NCBI GenBank assembly: GCA_017621455.1
Contig: JAGATC010000010.1
Coordinates: forward strand, 124,001-188,000
Origin: Alistipes sp.
GTDB lineage: Bacteria > Bacteroidota > Bacteroidia > Bacteroidales > Rikenellaceae
Reading direction: 5' to 3'
Length of the DNA: 64,000 nt
A program made the position numbers and the translations under genes. The notes under the pieces were generated by a model that was given only the letters and a program-made list of their open reading frames with translations, ran no database searches and was not told the DNA's origin. This document shows positions 32,410 to 40,412 of the stretch, piece after piece. How positions within the stretch are numbered: the first letter of the stretch is position 1; each line of letters begins with the position of its first letter.

Positions 32410-34455
32410 ATGAGGAAATTTATTGTTCTATTCGCCCTATTGTTGGGTTCGTTGCCGCTCTCGGCACAAGATAACCAGATTACCCCTGCGCCAGGCTTGT
32501 TCGAAGCGGAAGATGGCGAGCTTGATGCAACGCAGACTCTCAAACTATATATGGATGAGTATGTCACTGACCGAGAGACTCTTTTAGAGGCCGCCCGCGC
32601 AACAGGGCTTGATATTAAGCTCGTTAGACGCCCCGCCAAACAGGGTTATATCAACTTTATCTCTGATGGCGAGTATGTCAGCGAAGAGCAGTACTATCTG
32701 TATATTGAGGAGGATGGCATCGAGATCTCGGCTGCCACACCCGCTGGCTACTTCTACGCCTTGCAGACTCTGCGTCAGATCGTCGAGAATAACCCTGATG
32801 GTAAACTGCCGGCTTGCTCAATGTTGGACTATCCGCGTTTCGAGTATCGCGGCATTTTGATTGATGTCTCGCGCCACTTCCGCTCGTTGGATTTCCTTAA
32901 GCGTCAGATAGATATGATGGCACGCCTGAAGATGAACCGCCTACATCTGCACCTTACCGACGCTGCGGGCTGGCGTATGGAGATTGATAGCTACCCACGC
33001 CTCACGAGCTACGCCGCTTGGCGCACCCCGGCCACCTGGAAGGAGTGGTGGTATGGCGACCGTCAGTATGTCGAGGAGGGCTCCGAAGGGGCATATGGTG
33101 GCTACTATACCAAGGCTGAACTTCGCGAGTTGGTGGCCTACGCTGCCGACCGCTACATAACCATCATCCCCGAGATTGAGATGCCTGGCCATTCGGACGA
33201 GGTGCTGGCAGCCTATCCCGAGCTACGATGCTCGCATCTGCCTGAGCGTCAGGGGGAACTATGTATTGGCAAGGAGGCTACTTTCGAGATGATGCAGGCG
33301 ATTTTGGATGAGGTTATTAAGGTATTCCCCTCGGAGTATATCCACATTGGTGGCGACGAGGCAAGCAAGGATAACTGGGCACTCTGCGAGGATTGCCAGC
33401 GCCGTATGCGCGAGGAGGGCTTGGAGAGCGTCGAGGAGTTACAAAGCTATATGATTCATCGCATTGAGGAGTACTTGAATGAGCGCGGCCGCCAGATTAT
33501 CGGCTGGGATGAGATACTTCAGGGAGGCCTTGCACCTAACGCCACCGTGATGTCGTGGCGTGGCGAGGAGGGTGGCATCGCTGCTGCCGAGGCCGAGCAC
33601 TACGTCATAATGTCGCCCCACGGCTACTGCTATATCGATGCTCCGCAGGATGCTCCACCCACACAACCCGAGGCTATCGGTGGTTACCTACCACTGGAGA
33701 AGGTCTACTCCTACGACCCAGCGCCTGAGACGATGAGTGCGAAGGTGGCTTACCACATCAAGGGTGTGCAGGCCAACCTCTGGGCAGAGTTTATACCCAC
33801 CGATGAGCACTATGAGATGATGCTTTGGCCACGCGCCATCGCCATTGCCGAGGTGGGCTGGAGTAAGCCGCAAGTTAAGGATTTCGCCAATTTCCGCTGT
33901 CGCGCTTTGGATATTGTCGAGCGTATGCAGGCTGAGGGCTACAACCCCTTCGACCTTAAGAACGAGATTGGTGACCGCCCCGAGTCGCGCGAGCCTATCG
34001 ACCACCTCGCTTTGGGTAAGACGGTGACCTACAACTACCCATCGTTCTACTACGGCCCACAGTATGCTGCGGCGGGTGATGTGGCTCTGGTCGATGGCCT
34101 CAGAGGCACCTGGACCTATGCCGATGGTCGTTGGCAGGGCTTCCTCGGTCGCGGTGGCGTCGATGTCACCATAGATATGGGCGAGCCTACCGTCGTACAC
34201 TCCATCAAGGCCGACTTTATGCAGTACTGCGGTCCGGGCGTCTATATGCCCTGCAAGGTGGAGATATGGGGGTCGTTGGATGGTGAGAATTTCGAGCCGC
34301 TAACGGTTATCGACCATGAGGTAAGGTACGAAGACGTCCCCTCATTCATGAACTTTGGCTGGGAGGGTGAAACCGAGGTGCGCTACATACGCTATAAGGC
34401 ACACCGCAGCCGCTTCTCGGGCTTCTTGTTTGTCGACGAAATAGTTGTACGTTAA
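32410..34455 (+). CDS. Beta-N-acetylhexosaminidase (GH20) with C-terminal discoidin-like domain
   Basis: 681 residues. Signal peptide FIVLFALLLGSLPLSAQ, a GH20b N-terminal domain, then the catalytic barrel starting YRGILIDVSRHFRSLDFLKR; HLHLTDAAGWRMEI and the catalytic Asp-Glu pair in HIGGDEASKDNW are characteristic. The last about 150 residues (VDVTIDMGEPTVVHSIKADF, CKVEIWGSLDGENFEPL) look like an F5/8-type-C domain. It removes terminal GlcNAc or GalNAc, probably in the periplasm, from mucin-type or peptidoglycan-derived glycans. It follows the CotH fusion gene and precedes recQ. Confidence 0.93.
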   Translation: MRKFIVLFALLLGSLPLSAQDNQITPAPGLFEAEDGELDATQTLKLYMDEYVTDRETLLEAARATGLDIKLVRRPAKQGYINFISDGEYVSEEQYYLYIEEDGIEISAATPAGYFYALQTLRQIVENNPDGKLPACSMLDYPRFEYRGILIDVSRHFRSLDFLKRQIDMMARLKMNRLHLHLTDAAGWRMEIDSYPRLTSYAAWRTPATWKEWWYGDRQYVEEGSEGAYGGYYTKAELRELVAYAADRYITIIPEIEMPGHSDEVLAAYPELRCSHLPERQGELCIGKEATFEMMQAILDEVIKVFPSEYIHIGGDEASKDNWALCEDCQRRMREEGLESVEELQSYMIHRIEEYLNERGRQIIGWDEILQGGLAPNATVMSWRGEEGGIAAAEAEHYVIMSPHGYCYIDAPQDAPPTQPEAIGGYLPLEKVYSYDPAPETMSAKVAYHIKGVQANLWAEFIPTDEHYEMMLWPRAIAIAEVGWSKPQVKDFANFRCRALDIVERMQAEGYNPFDLKNEIGDRPESREPIDHLALGKTVTYNYPSFYYGPQYAAAGDVALVDGLRGTWTYADGRWQGFLGRGGVDVTIDMGEPTVVHSIKADFMQYCGPGVYMPCKVEIWGSLDGENFEPLTVIDHEVRYEDVPSFMNFGWEGETEVRYIRYKAHRSRFSGFLFVDEIVVR

Positions 34456-34467
34456 TATATTACAGCG

Positions 34468-36396
34468 ATGACTACCCCTATTGAGCAGAGCGTAATTACC
34501 CCCGAGCAGGTGCTACAAAAGTGGTGGGGGTATGAGTCGTTTCGTCCCATGCAGCGCGAGATTATCGACGCGGTGCTTGCGGGGCGTGACACGCTTGTGC
34601 TTATGCCCACGGGTGGTGGTAAGTCGCTCACGTATCAGGTGCCCGCGTTGATGAGCGAGGGACTGACCATCGTTGTCACCCCGCTTATTGCGCTTATGAA
34701 GGACCAGGTGGATAGGCTTCGTAAGCAGGGCATCGCTGCCGTTGCCGTGCACTCGGGAATGGACCAGCGCCAGATAGAGATTGCGCTCGACAACTGCACC
34801 TATGGCGATACGAAACTACTATACATAGCCCCCGAACGCCTTGCTACTGAGGCTTTTCGTGTGCGCCTACGGTATATGAAGGTGAGTATCATCGCCGTGG
34901 ATGAGGCGCACTGTATCTCGCAGTGGGGCTACGACTTCCGCCCCTCCTACCTACGCATAAAGGAGCTTCGTACGTTCCAGCCTGAGGCCACGATATTGGC
35001 ACTCACAGCCTCGGCAACGGACATCGTGGCACGCGACATCATGTACCATCTTGGCTTTAAAGAGGAGCATCTCCTGCGCACGAGCTTCGCCCGCCCCAAT
35101 CTGTCGTATGTCGTTCGCAGTGTCGACGACAAGATGGACCAGCTGCTGCGTGTCATACGTAGTGTCGAAGGCTCTGGCATCATCTACGTGCCCACGCGTG
35201 AGGGCTGCGAGGCACTATGTAAGCAACTTAAGGAGCAGGGCGAGAGTGTCAACTTCTACCATGCGGGACTCCCCTCTATGGAGCGTGGCCTGAGGCAGGA
35301 CGAGTGGCTTGAGGGTAAGACGCGTATCATCGTTGCTACCAACGCCTTTGGTATGGGTATCGACAAGGCGGATGTACGCTTTGTCATCCACTATGCTATG
35401 TGCGACTCGCTTGAGGCCTACTACCAAGAGGCGGGACGTGCAGGGCGTGATGGCAAGCGTAGCTATGCTGTGCTTTTGGCCACGCGCGATGATGTCGATA
35501 GGACGGTGCGTCTGTTTAAGGCCGAGTTCCCTCCGCTGGATAAGATAAAACATATCTACGAGCTTCTGATGAACCATCTCCGTGTGGCTATTGGCGATGG
35601 TGAGGGTGCTTCGTTTACATTCAATATCTACGATTTCTGCTATGCCACACACCTCTCTATCTCTGCGGCAATGGGCGCTATTAAGATATTGGAGCAGAAC
35701 CACTTATTAACATTGATTGAGGAGCACGACAACCCTGCTAAGTTGATGTTTACATGTAGCCGCGACTCGCTCTATAAGCTCAATGCTGGAGGTAACGACA
35801 TGGACCTTATGCTACGCTCCATCCTTCGCCTCTATAATGGCGTCTTTACCACGTTTCGCACCATCAACGAGGCGGAGATTGCCGCCTTCTCGCACCTCAC
35901 GACCGAGCGTGTGCATGAGCTTCTGCGTATGTTGTGGCGCATGCACGTAATACGCTACATCCCTGCGTCACGCACCCCGATGATATATCTCGACTCAGAG
36001 CGCTTGCCTACGTCCGACCTATTTATCGCCCCCGAAACCTATCGTCACCGCTACGATATGACCCTTGCCCGCATCGAGGGCATGCTACACTATGCTACCG
36101 CCAGCGATAAGTGCCGTAGCGTCATGCTTCAAGAGTACTTTGGCGATAAGGAGGCTGTGCCTTGCGGTGTGTGCGATGTCTGCCTTGAGCGTAGGCGTGC
36201 TAACAACATAGATGAATCCCACGATAACCTCGAAGATAGAATACGTAATGCGTTAATTTCCAGAGCTCTAAATATAAAAGAGCTCGTCACAGAGCTTGCT
36301 TTGGAGAGTAGCGAGGTAGTCGAAAAGGTTGATAAAATGGTCCGCGAGGGCAAAATTTCGCTATCGGAGCGCGGGAAACTAAAAATTAATGAGTAA
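34468..36396 (+). CDS. recQ: RecQ-family ATP-dependent DNA helicase
   Basis: 642 residues. Motif I MPTGGGKSLTYQVPAL, motif II DEAHCISQWGYDFRPSY, motif VI EAGRAGRDGKRS, and the RecQ zinc site CRSVMLQEYFG with CGVCDVCLERR. A short winged-helix tail follows; no HRDC domain is evident. It unwinds 3'-5' in recombination and fork repair. Only 12 bases separate it from GH20. An adjacent 3'-5' exonuclease of RNase D type may act with it (RecQ and such exonucleases are joined in WRN), though this is inference. Confidence 0.95.
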   Translation: MTTPIEQSVITPEQVLQKWWGYESFRPMQREIIDAVLAGRDTLVLMPTGGGKSLTYQVPALMSEGLTIVVTPLIALMKDQVDRLRKQGIAAVAVHSGMDQRQIEIALDNCTYGDTKLLYIAPERLATEAFRVRLRYMKVSIIAVDEAHCISQWGYDFRPSYLRIKELRTFQPEATILALTASATDIVARDIMYHLGFKEEHLLRTSFARPNLSYVVRSVDDKMDQLLRVIRSVEGSGIIYVPTREGCEALCKQLKEQGESVNFYHAGLPSMERGLRQDEWLEGKTRIIVATNAFGMGIDKADVRFVIHYAMCDSLEAYYQEAGRAGRDGKRSYAVLLATRDDVDRTVRLFKAEFPPLDKIKHIYELLMNHLRVAIGDGEGASFTFNIYDFCYATHLSISAAMGAIKILEQNHLLTLIEEHDNPAKLMFTCSRDSLYKLNAGGNDMDLMLRSILRLYNGVFTTFRTINEAEIAAFSHLTTERVHELLRMLWRMHVIRYIPASRTPMIYLDSERLPTSDLFIAPETYRHRYDMTLARIEGMLHYATASDKCRSVMLQEYFGDKEAVPCGVCDVCLERRRANNIDESHDNLEDRIRNALISRALNIKELVTELALESSEVVEKVDKMVREGKISLSERGKLKINE

Positions 36397-36401
36397 CTTT
36401 G
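36394..36401 (+). promoter_or_regulatory. Possible -7 element at the recQ stop codon
   Basis: TAACTTTG overlaps the recQ stop and lies 26 bases before the exonuclease start; no -33 box is clear. Could give internal transcription of the next genes. Confidence 0.3.
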
Positions 36402-36426
36402 TAGCTTAAGAGAGACTAAACCTTGT

Positions 36427-37137
36427 ATGGCATTTATTGCGACCATAGATAACGACACAGTAGCATCGCTTCCGGCTGCTCGCTTTGCGGGCCGCATTGT
36501 TGTTGTGGATAGGCCCGAGCTCATAGGCGCCGCGTGCGAGGACCTTCGTAGCCATAAGGTTATAGGCTTCGACACCGAGACGCGCCCCTCGTTCCGTGCG
36601 GGGGTGTCGTATAAGGTGTCGCTCTTGCAGCTCTCTACGCCCGATACATGCTATCTGTTTCGTCTCTCGCGCATACGCCTCGACAACCGTATATTGAAGG
36701 TGTTAGGCTCGCGCGAGGTGCTTAAGATTGGTGCCGATGTTATGGGTGATATACGCTCTCTTCACGCCCTGCGCGACTTTAAGGCCGATGGTTTTGTCGA
36801 CCTGCAACACGAGGTGGCGCGCTGGGGCATCGAGGATAAGAGCCTACGTAAAATCTCGGCTATAGTGCTTGGCGAGCGGGTATCTAAGGCTCAGCGCCTG
36901 AGTAACTGGGAGGCAGCGGAACTCACAGCGCAACAGAAAGAGTATGCCGCTACGGACGCTTGGGTATGCCCCCGCATCCTGGAGGCTCTTGAACACAGCG
37001 AGCCCAAGAGCGAGCCGCTTTCGATAATCTCATGCCGTGGCGTTGCAGAGACATTGCAGGCGGTTGATAAGAGACATCGCCGTCGTCATAGAGCACATGG
37101 TCATGGAGGTAATGCAAATGTAAACAGAATAGAATAA
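36427..37137 (+). CDS. 3'-5' exonuclease, RNase D/DnaQ-like
   Basis: 236 residues. Exo I motif GFDTETRPSF (Asp and Glu metal ligands) near residue 48, exo II region LKIGADVMGDIRSLHAL, and the exo III motif YAATDAWVCPRILEAL near residue 180, the DEDDy arrangement. The C-terminal tail is His/Arg-rich (KRHRRRHRAHGHGG) and could bind metal or nucleic acid. Acts on DNA or RNA 3' ends; lies between recQ and a methyltransferase of the RlmI type in one unit. Confidence 0.88.
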   Translation: MAFIATIDNDTVASLPAARFAGRIVVVDRPELIGAACEDLRSHKVIGFDTETRPSFRAGVSYKVSLLQLSTPDTCYLFRLSRIRLDNRILKVLGSREVLKIGADVMGDIRSLHALRDFKADGFVDLQHEVARWGIEDKSLRKISAIVLGERVSKAQRLSNWEAAELTAQQKEYAATDAWVCPRILEALEHSEPKSEPLSIISCRGVAETLQAVDKRHRRRHRAHGHGGNANVNRIE

Positions 37138-37145
37138 TATAGACT

Positions 37146-38351
37146 ATGCAGAAGAGTTTAAGCATCGTACACCTACGTCGTGGTAAGGAGGAGTCGCTCG
37201 AGAGACGCCATCCATGGATATTCTCTGGTGCTATTGAGCGTATCAGCGAGGGCATTGCCCCCTTGATGGAGGGAGATGTTGTCGATGTGGTTACTAAGTC
37301 GGGTGATTTTATTGCCCGTGGTCACTATCAGATAGGCTCTATCGCTGTTCGTGTTCTTACGTTCGAGCGCGAGGAGATAGATGCTGCGTGGTGGCGTGAG
37401 CGTATCGCCTCGGCGCGTAGTCTGCGTGATACTCTCGGCATGGTGCATAACGACAAGACCACATGCTACCGTTTAGTGCATGGCGAGGGCGACCTATTGC
37501 CAGGCCTTGTCATCGACATTTACGAGCGTACGGCTGTTGTTCAGTGCCACTCGGTGGGTATGTATCGTTCGCGCATGGAGATAGCTGCGGCACTGCGCGA
37601 GGTCTATGGCGAGGAGCTCGATGCCATCTACGACAAGAGCTCACAGACGCTACCCTATAAGGCCGACCTTGGTGCTATTGATGGCTACCTGTGGGGTAGA
37701 GCCTCGGAGCGCGATAACGTAGTCTTGGAGAATGGTCTGAAGTTCAAGGTAAACTGGGAGGAGGGTCAAAAGACAGGCTTCTTTATCGACCAGCGAGAGA
37801 ATCGTGACCTTGTGCGCCAGTACTCTAAGGGTCGCCGCGTGCTTAATACCTTCTGCTACACTGGAGGCTTTTCTGTGGCAGCACTTGCTGGTGGTGCCCG
37901 CGAGGTTGTCTCTATTGATTTGTCGGAGCGTGCCGTGAAGTTGGCCGACGAGAATGTGCGCCTAAACTTCGGCGACGACGCCCCACACCAGGCCATCGCA
38001 TGCAATGCTGTGGAGTACTTGAAGGATATCGACGAGGACTACGACCTTATAATCCTCGACCCACCAGCCTTTGCCAAGCACCACAAGGTGCTGGGTAATG
38101 CGCTGCAGGGCTATAAGAAGATTAATGTCCGCGCTATGGAGAAGATTCGCCCCGGAGGTATCCTCTTTACCTTCTCGTGCTCGCAGGCCGTCAGCCGTGA
38201 CCTCTTCCGCACGACCATCTTCACCTCGGCGGCTATAGCTCGCCGTAAGGTGCGCATCATTGGTCAGCTTACGCAGCCTGCCGACCACCCCATCAATATC
38301 TACCACCCTGAGGGTGAGTACCTTAAGGGCTTGGTGGTATATGTCGAGTAA
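37146..38351 (+). CDS. Class I SAM-dependent rRNA methyltransferase, RlmI-like
   Basis: 401 residues. An N-terminal PUA-like RNA-binding domain (VDVVTKSGDFIARGHYQIGS) is followed by the EEHD-type linker and the methyltransferase domain: VLNTFCYTGGFSVAALAGGA (SAM), VVSIDLSERAVKLA, LIILDPPAFAKHHK and LFTFSCSQAVSRDLF, where the late Cys is the presumed nucleophile for m5C formation. E. coli RlmI makes m5C1962 of 23S rRNA; the same target is likely. It starts eight bases after the exonuclease stop. Confidence 0.9.
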   Translation: MQKSLSIVHLRRGKEESLERRHPWIFSGAIERISEGIAPLMEGDVVDVVTKSGDFIARGHYQIGSIAVRVLTFEREEIDAAWWRERIASARSLRDTLGMVHNDKTTCYRLVHGEGDLLPGLVIDIYERTAVVQCHSVGMYRSRMEIAAALREVYGEELDAIYDKSSQTLPYKADLGAIDGYLWGRASERDNVVLENGLKFKVNWEEGQKTGFFIDQRENRDLVRQYSKGRRVLNTFCYTGGFSVAALAGGAREVVSIDLSERAVKLADENVRLNFGDDAPHQAIACNAVEYLKDIDEDYDLIILDPPAFAKHHKVLGNALQGYKKINVRAMEKIRPGGILFTFSCSQAVSRDLFRTTIFTSAAIARRKVRIIGQLTQPADHPINIYHPEGEYLKGLVVYVE

Positions 38352-38383
38352 TAGAATCCAAATGAAAATATAAATAGCTTAAA

Positions 38384-38662
38384 ATGAAAAGATTACTTAT
38401 TACTGGTCTCGCTGTCGTGTCCCTTGTGGGTTGTGCAGATGAGGCCCCAAAGATTAAGATTAACGAGCTTAATCCCACAAACGAGGCTTATATTATGAGC
38501 GACTCGTTGGCTCGAGGTATTGTCGAGGCGAGCAACTACGAGGAGTTTAATAGGGCACGTAAGAGCATCGAGGAGTACGAGGAGGCTATGCGTACGCAGA
38601 TTGGCGGTGAGGCCTACCTCATCTTTTTGGAGGAGTGCAACTACTTTATGGAGGAGATTTAA
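38384..38662 (+). CDS. Small lipoprotein of unknown function
   Basis: 92 residues. Lipobox LVGC at Cys17, then an acidic, helix-prone body (EFNRARKSIEEYEEAMRTQI) ending LEECNYFMEEI. No known domain recognised. First of three small envelope genes (gaps 12 and 2 bases) at the end of a probable unit that begins with recQ or earlier. Confidence 0.72.
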   Translation: MKRLLITGLAVVSLVGCADEAPKIKINELNPTNEAYIMSDSLARGIVEASNYEEFNRARKSIEEYEEAMRTQIGGEAYLIFLEECNYFMEEI

Positions 38663-38674
38663 TATTGCAGGACT

Positions 38675-39409
38675 ATGAAAAAGATAAGCAAGAATAGTAA
38701 GATAACTATCACCACAGGAGTGTTGTTCGTGTTAGGTCTCTTGATACTGACGTATTTATACAATCCAGCACCCCATATTACCACCCCTGAGAAGGATGCA
38801 AAGTTCTTGGCGGAGCAGGCCGAGACCATACATTCGGAGCTCGATTTGCGCCAGCTTGAGAAGCTTGCCTACGAGTATGAGATAGCCTACCGTAATAACT
38901 ATGGTGGCGCTAAGGCTATGTATTTCAAGAGCTTGGTAGAGCCTATCCTTATTGAGGCAGGTGATCGCCGCGATGCTATACGTGAAGAGGAGGACTATCT
39001 CCGTGACCAGCAGAATCTATTCTTCTCAAAGCTTGAGGATATGGATGTTGCATGGCGCATGAAGCTTGGCTCTGACGAAGATATTTTCGATATGCTCAAC
39101 GCCAATGACCTCCGTGTTCTGGAGCTTACCGATGAGATTGCTCAGCTTCAGGCAGATAGGGTGTTGCTTGCCGAGAAGGCATGGCAGGGTGATGGTGCTA
39201 CCATCGATGAGAAGAGTCTCGAGAATCTTGGTAAGGTAGATGAGAAGATAGAGAGGCTTACTCGCTCTATCGAGAGCATCAATCACGACTCTGAGGTTAT
39301 TAGGTTAGCCTATCGTCTGCAGCGCGGTATGGACTTCGAGTATGTACGTCCCATGGGAGAGTTTCCCATGGAGGATGAGACGCCCGCTGAGGAGCTTCCT
39401 GTAGAGTAG
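38675..39409 (+). CDS. Membrane-anchored coiled-coil protein of unknown function
   Basis: 244 residues. One hydrophobic segment near the N-terminus (ITTGVLFVLGLLILTYLY), then an extended helical, heptad-like periplasmic part (FLAEQAETIHSELDLRQLEKLA, LRDQQNLFF, IERLTRSIESI) and an acidic tail. No catalytic motif seen. The preceding lipoprotein has a similar start in its helix region; the three genes may form an envelope complex, which is inference from spacing only. Confidence 0.65.
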   Translation: MKKISKNSKITITTGVLFVLGLLILTYLYNPAPHITTPEKDAKFLAEQAETIHSELDLRQLEKLAYEYEIAYRNNYGGAKAMYFKSLVEPILIEAGDRRDAIREEEDYLRDQQNLFFSKLEDMDVAWRMKLGSDEDIFDMLNANDLRVLELTDEIAQLQADRVLLAEKAWQGDGATIDEKSLENLGKVDEKIERLTRSIESINHDSEVIRLAYRLQRGMDFEYVRPMGEFPMEDETPAEELPVE

Positions 39410-39411
39410 AT

Positions 39412-39717
39412 ATGCGTTATTGCTACTATATTGCAGTGCTATTGATGTTGTGCCTTGCCTCTTGTGGCGAGGCACAACAACGTAATACTTCTACTCGTGG
39501 TGAGGTTGTTGAGGAGCTGCCATATATCAACTTCGACTCGTTGTATGGAGTTATGGATGAGCGCTATAATATGCTGTGTGACGAGCGCGCTGCGGCTCTT
39601 GGTGAGCGCAATGTGGAGCGCCGAGAGCAGCTTTTGGAAACCAACGATAGGGCTTGTGCCGAGTTTCGTGATTCGCTGCAGCGCATAATCGCCGAGGAGC
39701 AGCGCCGACAGCATTAG
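39412..39717 (+). CDS. Small lipoprotein of unknown function
   Basis: 101 residues. Lipobox LASCG (Cys around residue 18), then a short polar stretch and a helical Glu/Arg-rich body (RAAALGERNVERREQLLETN). It begins two bases after the stop of the coiled-coil gene and ends before a strong hairpin. No homologue recognised. Confidence 0.7.
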   Translation: MRYCYYIAVLLMLCLASCGEAQQRNTSTRGEVVEELPYINFDSLYGVMDERYNMLCDERAAALGERNVERREQLLETNDRACAEFRDSLQRIIAEEQRRQH

Positions 39718-39747
39718 GTTCGCGGGTGGCTTAGCCTATTACAAAAG

Positions 39748-39796
39748 AGGAGGTCTGAGGATGGTACTTAAACGTACAGCCTCAGGCCTCCTATTT
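39748..39796. terminator. Bidirectional terminator hairpin
   Basis: AGGAGGTCTGAGG and CCTCAGGCCTCCT pair over 13 bases (one G-U), followed on the plus strand by ATTTTATT and on the minus strand by CTTTTGT. Confidence 0.8.
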
Positions 39797-39842
39797 TATT
39801 CATACCCATAGGTATATATGGCTGGATAAGTCTCCTTTTAGT

Positions 39843-39887
39843 CTCAGTTCCCCTCTCAGTTCCTCCTCAGTTCCCTATCTCAGCCCC
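39843..39887. repeat. Short direct repeats CTCAGTTCC
   Basis: CTCAGTTCC recurs three times at 11-12 base spacing, with a fourth variant CTCAGCCCC. No function seen. Confidence 0.6.
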
Positions 39888-39899
39888 TATTTTGACCCC

Positions 39900-40274
39900 T
39901 TACTTGCGGGCGGTCTTTGCCTCGATGCACTCGGTAGCGTGAGGCACGCGCAACAGACGCTCACGTGGGATGAGCTTGCCCGTGGTCTTGCAAATGCCGT
40001 AGGTCTTATTCTTGATGCGCACCAACGCCATCTCGAGGTTACGGATGAACTTCGCCTGGCGCTGCGCCAACGAGCCATACTCCTCGCGTGAGAGCGTGGT
40101 AGCACCCTCCTCCATCACCTTGAATGTGGGTGATGAGTCCTCGGTGTCGTTCTCGTTGCTTGTCGCTGTGCGCAACATATCGTAGTCGGCGCGTGCCGAT
40201 GCCAATTTCTGCTCAATCAAGATGCGGAACTCCTCCAGTTCGGCATCGTTGTAACGGGTCTTCTCCTCTGCCAT
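39900..40274 (-). CDS. TraR/DksA-family protein with degenerate zinc finger
   Basis: 124 residues. The N-terminal coiled-coil (AELEEFRILIEQKLASARADY) and the C-terminal segment YGICKTTGKLIPRERLLRVPHATECIEA match the DksA/TraR family, but the C4 finger keeps only two cysteines; the expected second and fourth are Thr and Ala. DksA binds RNA polymerase with ppGpp; the metal-free version may work differently. The gene has its own promoter (40314-40345) and lies between ileS and unrelated genes, with a terminator on each side. Confidence 0.85.
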   Translation of the reverse strand: MAEEKTRYNDAELEEFRILIEQKLASARADYDMLRTATSNENDTEDSSPTFKVMEEGATTLSREEYGSLAQRQAKFIRNLEMALVRIKNKTYGICKTTGKLIPRERLLRVPHATECIEAKTARK

Positions 40275-40313
40275 AATCGTAACGTTTTAGTACGGTTATA
40301 CACTTATAATAAG

Positions 40314-40345
40314 CGAAGATACACAAAAATTATGAAATACGCAAA
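40314..40345 (-). promoter_or_regulatory. Promoter of the DksA-like gene
   Basis: On the minus strand TTTG at 40342-40345, 20 bases, then TATCTTCG at 40314-40321, one mismatch from TAnnTTTG. Confidence 0.5.
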
Positions 40346-40353
40346 TATAATCA

Positions 40354-40386
40354 TAAAAAAAGTGTGACCCCCTCGGGAGTCACACT
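40354..40386 (-). terminator. Terminator of ileS
   Basis: AGTGTGAC and GTCACACT pair perfectly (40361-40368 with 40379-40386), with GC-rich bases between; on the minus strand seven T follow (40354-40360). Confidence 0.9.
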
Positions 40387-40412
40387 CTCATTATTGTGTT
40401 GTAATCGCACCC

